The translations under genes were made by a program, and so were the position numbers. The notes under the pieces are model-generated. The model saw only the letters and a program-made list of their open reading frames with translations, did not search any database and was not told the origin of the DNA. DNA of 64,000 bases from Verrucomicrobiaceae bacterium (GTDB lineage: Bacteria; Verrucomicrobiota; Verrucomicrobiia; Verrucomicrobiales; Verrucomicrobiaceae): assembly GCA_027486585.1 (NCBI GenBank), contig JAIXOU010000106.1:140541-204540 (forward strand), in the 5' to 3' direction. Below, piece after piece: positions 60,157 to 64,000 of this stretch; the first letter of the stretch is position 1; the number at the start of each line of letters is the position of its first letter.

Positions 60157-60283
60157 CAAACTCACCACGTGCAAAGCCGATCCTGATAACCAACGAAGAA
60201 GTTCTCAAGCCATGCGGCATGCACGTCCTCGATTGCACAGCCGACAAGCGGACGATGCTCTTTCAAACCCGAGATGAAGCACC

Positions 60284-60547
60284 ATGCCCACCGCGCCGGA
60301 CAACCACGACGCCCATGACTATGCCGAGCGCATCCGCGAGCGGCTGCCGCGTCGGCTTCAGGAACTCCGTGAAGCCTGTGGCCTGAGCATGTATGCGCTG
60401 TGGATGAGGTGCGGTGTCTCGCGCGACATGATCAGCCGCATCGAAGGCGGTGAATCCATTCCGACGCTGCATGTCGCCGCACGGCTGGCGCATGGGGTGG
60501 AGAAGACGCTGACGGAGTTCGTGGAGCCGATGGAAGACGAGGAATGA
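60284..60547 (+). CDS. Small XRE-type HTH protein, copy 2
   Basis: The 87-residue protein matches copy 1 nearly residue for residue up to FVEPME and then ends DEE. The HTH core reads LPRRLQELREACGLSMYALW with GVSRDMISRIEGGES. Its stop codon overlaps the left arm of the inverted repeat that bounds the 657-bp element downstream. It may regulate, or be mobile with, the MNWD protein gene at 61,208. Confidence 0.88.
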   Translation: MPTAPDNHDAHDYAERIRERLPRRLQELREACGLSMYALWMRCGVSRDMISRIEGGESIPTLHVAARLAHGVEKTLTEFVEPMEDEE

Positions 60548-61202
60548 AGACTGGGAGTGGAGGAGACACGGAGACTTGGAGAAGATCAGGCCCAGCTGCC
60601 GGTCTCCCGGCGAAGCCTTTCTCCTTATCTCTGCGTCTGGAACTGGCGTCCGAGATGTCGGACTAACGCACCTCGCGGGGCCTGTGCTCCAATCTGGGCC
60701 ATCACACCTGATGCCCGCGATGAACTCGTTCTCCCGCCCAACTCGACTGATTTTGCCTCTGAGGGCCGCTTTTTGGCCTGAAACGGGGCCTTTCCCCCGG
60801 CAAACGCCGCCCCCATTTCGCGCGGGGGCCTCGCTGCACGCTGCGGGGGCGGAGTTCCCGCTGCCGGGGGCGTCGCTGGCCGTCGCGGGGGCTTCGCTCC
60901 GCCAAATGGTAGCGCCCCCATTCGGCGCGGGGGCGGAGTTCCGCCGTCCGGGGGCACCGATGCGCGGCGCGGGGGCAGCGGTCCGCCAGTCGGGGGTGGC
61001 CCCCATTTGCTCCACCGAAGCCCCCGCCGCGTGCAGCGACGCCACCTTTTCCCGCAGCGGACACCCCGGAGGGAAGACCGGGAGACTTGGAGACAAGCAG
61101 AGGAGGAGACTCCGGTGCTCCAAGTCCGCCGGTCTCCGCGTCTTCCGTCATCCCGGAGCAGCCGCTCTCCTCTTCTCCAAGTCTCCACCACTCCAAGTCT
61201 TC
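60546..61202. repeat. Noncoding element bounded by long inverted repeats
   Basis: The left arm is 60546-60585 and the right arm 61171-61202; the right arm reversed reads GAAGACTTGGAGTGGTGGAG followed by ACTTGGAGAAGA, matching the left arm except for one or two bases and an 8-base extra repeat in the left arm. The left arm touches the HTH stop and the right arm ends 5 bases before the next gene's ATG. Inside is a second imperfect hairpin (61073-61092 with 61118-61145) and the 21-bp array. Frames crossing it are Gly/Ala/Pro-rich by base composition and differ between strands, so it is taken as noncoding. It may be a non-autonomous mobile element or a large structured RNA. Confidence 0.6.
60809..61030. 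repeat. 21-bp repeat lattice with GGGGGC cores in both orientations
   Basis: The heptamer CGGGGGC recurs at 60823, 60844, 60865, 60886, 60928, 60949, 60970 and 60991 (last one CGGGGGT), always on multiples of 21 bp, with 14 variable bases between. The reverse core GCCCCC occurs at 60809, 60914, 60999 and 61020 with the same spacing to within one base. The cores are fixed and the spacers differ. Runs of five G could also form quadruplexes. Confidence 0.8.
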
Positions 61203-61207
61203 TGCCA

Positions 61208-61999
61208 ATGAACTGGGACCAATCCAACTGGGACAGCGGCCTTTGGGACCAGCCGTCCGACTATTTTTCTCCTCAATCCAAACCTAAATCCAAAATGAAA
61301 CGACAAGACTACTACCCCAGCCGCATCGGCGACCAAGTGAACTGGCTCGCCAACTACGCCGCCAAACTGCCCATCTACGGCCCCACGCTCGGTGTGGTGG
61401 CAGGCGATGTGACCGCCAGCGTGAACGACGCGAAATACGCCAACTACGTCCTTGGCCTGTGGCTCAGCGCCGTGCGCAACTTTTCACCGAGCACCACCGA
61501 TGCCGTGGACGACGTGCTCACCGGCAGCGGCACGACGCCCTTCGTGCTGCCAACCTTTACCGCGCCCGCCTTGCCCGCAGGTGTGAGCGCCGCACTGCCC
61601 GGCACGTTGAACCGCATCTTTGCCCTCATCGCCAAGATGAAGCTCTCATCCGCCATGACTGACGCCATCGCCACCGACCTCGGCATCATCGGCTCCGAAG
61701 ACGATCCCTCCACCCATCCCGTGCCCAAGTTCACCGCCGAAGCGGAGCAGGGCGCGACCTGCCAATGCGTGCGCCTGAAGTTCTTCAAATACGGCCACAT
61801 GGGCGTGTATATCGAAAGCCGACGCGGCACCGGAGCCTGGGAGTTCCTCGCCATCGACACCGAAAGCCCCTACGAAGACGAGCGCCCGCTGCTCGTCGCA
61901 GCCACACCCGAGGTGCGCGAATACCGGATGCGCTTCTGGGACAAAGGCACCCCGAATGGCGACTGGACCGATGTGGTGAAGGTCACGGTGTCGCCTTGA
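61208..61999 (+). CDS. Uncharacterised protein (MNWDQ/DYYP type)
   Basis: The 264-residue protein begins MNWDQSNWDSGLWDQPSDYF, a Trp-Asp-rich lead, then KRQDYYPSRIGDQVNWLANY, a helical domain (residues 40-165, with TTPFVLPTFTAPALPAGVS) and a C-terminal beta domain (175-264, FFKYGHMGVYIESRRGTGAW; then VREYRMRFWDKGTPNGDWTD) resembling a fibronectin-type strand pattern. No signal peptide. From memory, similar proteins occur in Verrucomicrobiota and Bacteroidota without known function. The ATG at 61208 is chosen because the upstream frame runs through the noncoding repeats. It may be structural, perhaps phage-tail related, but nothing proves this. Confidence 0.8.
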   Translation: MNWDQSNWDSGLWDQPSDYFSPQSKPKSKMKRQDYYPSRIGDQVNWLANYAAKLPIYGPTLGVVAGDVTASVNDAKYANYVLGLWLSAVRNFSPSTTDAVDDVLTGSGTTPFVLPTFTAPALPAGVSAALPGTLNRIFALIAKMKLSSAMTDAIATDLGIIGSEDDPSTHPVPKFTAEAEQGATCQCVRLKFFKYGHMGVYIESRRGTGAWEFLAIDTESPYEDERPLLVAATPEVREYRMRFWDKGTPNGDWTDVVKVTVSP

Positions 62000-62006
62000 T
62001 GGTAGT

Positions 62007-62068
62007 CCGCACAGTCCTCTGTGCGGTGATCCGAGCATTCCAAATCATCCGCACAGAGGACTGTGCGG
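62007..62068. repeat. Nested REP-like palindrome
   Basis: Two 20-bp palindromes, 62007-62026 (CCGCACAGTCCTCTGTGCGG) and 62049-62068 (CCGCACAGAGGACTGTGCGG), are also reverse complements of each other, with a 22-base spacer. Flanking bases extend the outer match (GTCC/GGAC). It sits 7 bp after the stop of the MNWD gene and 16 bp before the next ATG. It may act as a terminator or be a dispersed REP element moved by a RAYT-type transposase. Confidence 0.85.
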
Positions 62069-62084
62069 ACCACTCTTCAAAGCC

Positions 62085-62354
62085 ATGCCCTTCGATCCAT
62101 CCAAACCCGCGAACAACTCGCCGAACTCATCGGCAGAGATGCGCAGCCAACTGACCTCGCTCAACGCCGACATCCAGCAGCGAGCGACGATCAACGACCT
62201 CAACAATGCCATCGCGAATGCTTTGGCTCAAACCAGTGCGAACTCTAACGGCGTCGGCACGCTGGGCATGGGAGCCGATGGTGGCTACAACCAGAGTCAG
62301 ATGCAGGACCTCATCAATAAGGTGGATGAGCTGATCAACGCGCTGAGAAGGTAA
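62085..62354 (+). CDS. Uncharacterised small protein (MPFDPSKP type)
   Basis: The 89-residue protein starts MPFDPSKPANNSPNSSAEMR, has a helical middle (LTSLNADIQQRATINDLNNA), then ANALAQTSANSNGVGTLGMG and a C-terminal helix LINKVDELINALRR. No domain was recognised. From memory, proteins with this MPFDP start, an Ala/Thr/Asn-rich middle and a closing VDELI-ALRR helix recur in Verrucomicrobiota near proteins like the one at 61,208. It may be a small structural or coiled-coil partner. It is 85 bp downstream of that gene, with the REP-like palindrome between. Confidence 0.75.
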   Translation: MPFDPSKPANNSPNSSAEMRSQLTSLNADIQQRATINDLNNAIANALAQTSANSNGVGTLGMGADGGYNQSQMQDLINKVDELINALRR

Positions 62355-62436
62355 GAGGCGCACTCGATCACGGGAGGCCCTGCGGCAGAAGTTGAATGAG
62401 ATGATTCTGAACGGGCGGCGTTAGTTTCCCAAACTC

Positions 62437-62627
62437 GGGAGACATGGCAGGATGATAACAACTTTTGGCAGATCTAGGCCATGTATCTCCGAATGGGAAG
62501 GCGTTTTACTTCAGTCATGAAATACCGCCATTTCTTCTCCTTCCTCACTCTTTGCCTGCTCGCCAACACGGTGGCCTCGGCTCACAATACGGTGCTCACG
62601 CTGCGTCAGGATGATGCGACGAACACG
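62437..62627 (+). repeat. 191-bp direct repeat, right copy
   Basis: This is the partner of 49,939-50,129. It holds the promoter region and the first 37 codons of the intact DUF6807-propeller gene. Upstream of it, the minus-strand ATG of the PAS-AraC gene start (ATGTCTCCC) is preserved but diverges after three codons, so the similarity ends exactly at the regulator's start. Confidence 0.9.
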
Positions 62628-64000
62628 ATCTCGGTCTATCGCGAAGACGGCAAGGAGGCGATCCTCACGCAGAATGTGCGGGCGGATTTTCGGCCTTACC
62701 TTCATCCGATTGTGGCACCGGATGGGAAGGGCTTGCTGACGGAGTATAGCCCTGGGCATCACAAGCATCAGACCGGGCTCTACTGGGGGCTGAAGCAGGT
62801 GAATGGGCGCGACTATTTTCACAATCCGGGCGCGGGCTTCTGGCGCAAGGTGTCGAGCACGGTCCTCGTGCCGAAAGGCGAGGTGGTGAAATGGACGACG
62901 GTTTATCAACTGCTCGATGCCGAGGGTAAGCCGGTGATGAACGAGACACAGGTATGGACGATGCGCGATAACGATGGCCGTTACTTCCTGGATCTGGAAT
63001 GGAAGGGGGAAGGGCTCGTGGACTTGACCATGGCGAAGCAGCCTTACGGCGGACTCTTTCTGCGCATGCCGTGGAAGCCTGGCATGGAAGGCGGCGTGAT
63101 GAACAGCGTGCGTCAGAGCAACGGGCGTGCTGAAGGACAACGCTCGATCTGGGTGGATGTCGGCTTAAAACTGGATGGTCGCGAGGACCAGGCGCACATC
63201 GCAATTTTTGATCATCCGAAGAACGCTGGCTACCCGCAGCATTGGCGTGTGGATGGGCAGATGGGCGTGGGGCCTTGTCGCGCGATTACGGGCGATTGGA
63301 AGATTGCCAAGGGCAAGTCCGAGACGGTGCGACATCAGTTCTTTGTTTATACGGGCAAGTTCAACGATGTGGCGGTCTTAGATGCGTGGAAGACCTATAC
63401 AGGTCAGGGTTCGGACGGTGTGATGTGGGGCATCGCCAAGGCGGCGGGCAAAGAGGCGGCTTTTCTTACCGGCGAACAAGCGGTGGCGAAGATGACCGTG
63501 CCTGAGGGTTTCGAGGCGAAGCTCGCCGCCGTGGAGCCGATGATCACACAGCCGATGGCGTTCTGCTGGGATGATCGCGGTCGCCTTTGGGTCGCGGAAA
63601 ATCGCGACTATGAAACACGCAGCGCGGGCTTCTCTGCCGATGGCAACAGCCGCATCCTGATCCTCGAAGACACGAATGGCGATGGGAAGTTCGATACGCG
63701 CCAAGTCTTCCTCGAAGGCATTCCGTTTCCTTCGGCCATCGCGGTGGGCTTTGATGGACTGTGGCTCGGTGCACCGCCGAATCTGCTCTTCGTGCCTGAC
63801 AAGAACCACGACGACAAAGCCGATGGCCCGCTTGAGGTGCGGCTCACGGGTTGGGGCATTCAGGATCGCCATGAAGTGTTCAACAGCTTCAGTTGGGGAC
63901 CCGATGGTTGGCTCTATGGCTGCCAGGGTTTCGCCACACGCTCGACCGTTGGCAAGCCTGCGGATGGCGGCAAAATCTTGCGCAAGGGCGATCCATTCCC
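62517..64000 (+). CDS. DUF6807 domain protein fused to a PVC-type propeller (partial)
   Basis: The frame runs open from the ATG at 62517 to the window edge, at least 494 codons. It has a signal peptide (MKYRHFFSFLTLCLLANTVA), then AHNTVLTLRQDDATNTISVY and a PmoA-like/DUF6807 domain with LTEYSPGHHKHQTGLYWG (residues about 80-97) and later VMNSVRQSN, RSIWVDVGL. From about residue 329 (PEGFEAKLAAVEPMITQPMA, then CWDDRGRLWVAENRDYE) it is a PVC-type propeller like those at 17,639 and 44,485. An in-frame ATG at 62481 is an alternative start. A cytochrome c domain may follow outside the window. Confidence 0.88.
   Translation, partial: MKYRHFFSFLTLCLLANTVASAHNTVLTLRQDDATNTISVYREDGKEAILTQNVRADFRPYLHPIVAPDGKGLLTEYSPGHHKHQTGLYWGLKQVNGRDYFHNPGAGFWRKVSSTVLVPKGEVVKWTTVYQLLDAEGKPVMNETQVWTMRDNDGRYFLDLEWKGEGLVDLTMAKQPYGGLFLRMPWKPGMEGGVMNSVRQSNGRAEGQRSIWVDVGLKLDGREDQAHIAIFDHPKNAGYPQHWRVDGQMGVGPCRAITGDWKIAKGKSETVRHQFFVYTGKFNDVAVLDAWKTYTGQGSDGVMWGIAKAAGKEAAFLTGEQAVAKMTVPEGFEAKLAAVEPMITQPMAFCWDDRGRLWVAENRDYETRSAGFSADGNSRILILEDTNGDGKFDTRQVFLEGIPFPSAIAVGFDGLWLGAPPNLLFVPDKNHDDKADGPLEVRLTGWGIQDRHEVFNSFSWGPDGWLYGCQGFATRSTVGKPADGGKILRKGDPF

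Noticed and set aside
58960..60174. Minus-strand frame of 404 codons
   Set aside because: It is antisense to the GH28-like gene; His/Val/Ala-rich composition is what the opposite strand of such a gene gives.
60809..61030. CRISPR array
   Set aside because: Only 6-7 bases are constant per 21-bp unit, units occur in both orientations and no cas genes are present.
60263..61227. Minus-strand frames across the repeat element, and a plus-strand frame at 60,576-61,211
   Set aside because: Their translations are Gly/Ala/Pro/Arg repeats created by the 21-bp lattice and cross the inverted repeats; at least three frames are open at once, which argues for composition rather than coding.

Overview
The window looks like the chromosome of a free-living Gram-negative member of the Verrucomicrobiota (Verrucomicrobiaceae/Prosthecobacter type). 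This rests on LpxK and a KdsD-type arabinose-5-phosphate isomerase (a Kdo/lipid A outer membrane), several PVC-type heme-binding propeller proteins, PQQ-like propeller proteins, a PUR-family DNA-binding protein and an ECF sigma factor of the Rhodopirellula/Verrucomicrobium type. No rRNA, tRNA or CRISPR array was recognised.

Left part (1-26.8 kb): mostly ordinary chromosome. It holds cell-envelope genes (two to three lipoproteins, L,D-transpeptidase, LysM protein, LpxK, amidase, OmpA-like protein, KdsD), a secreted serpin, an IlvD/Edd sugar-acid dehydratase, an ammonium transporter preceded by two unknown genes, a DapA-family enzyme, a DUF6797-type cytochrome c propeller protein, a flavin-dependent halogenase-like oxidoreductase, a membrane M50/HlyD-like protein and two PQQ-like propellers.

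Middle part (27-44.3 kb): a KDPG-aldolase-like gene is followed by a compact biosynthetic locus. A minus-strand run encodes YceI, a type III polyketide synthase, an FAD monooxygenase, a methyltransferase, an acyl carrier protein and a ketosynthase. It meets a convergent, unusually short RND permease, with a second methyltransferase beyond. The set resembles phenolic-lipid/alkylquinone pathways (type III PKS, hydroxylase, methyltransferase) with its own acyl supply and a possible periplasmic lipid carrier (YceI). Next come a 1361-residue Ig-repeat surface protein and a DUF3570-ApbE-TlpA-DUF4266 operon that looks like an extracytoplasmic redox/flavinylation module.

Right part (48.9-64 kb): visibly richer in GC and full of repeats. 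It is a carbohydrate-utilisation island: a PAS-AraC regulator, a second AraC regulator, an SGNH hydrolase fused to an alginate-lyase-like domain, a GH43-like protein whose usual catalytic residues appear replaced, an ECF sigma/anti-sigma pair, a Tat-exported TIM-barrel protein and a GH28-like enzyme. Two near-identical XRE-type HTH genes and three decayed relatives are scattered through it. A 191-bp sequence (49,939-50,129 and 62,437-62,627) brackets the island; the left copy carries a truncated start of the gene whose full version begins at 62,517 and runs off the window.

The most unusual stretch is 60,284-62,354: an HTH gene, a 657-bp noncoding segment bounded by long inverted repeats and carrying a strict 21-bp two-orientation repeat lattice, an uncharacterised protein beginning MNWDQSNWDSG, a nested REP-like palindrome and a short uncharacterised protein. 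It may be a mobile or otherwise undescribed module.
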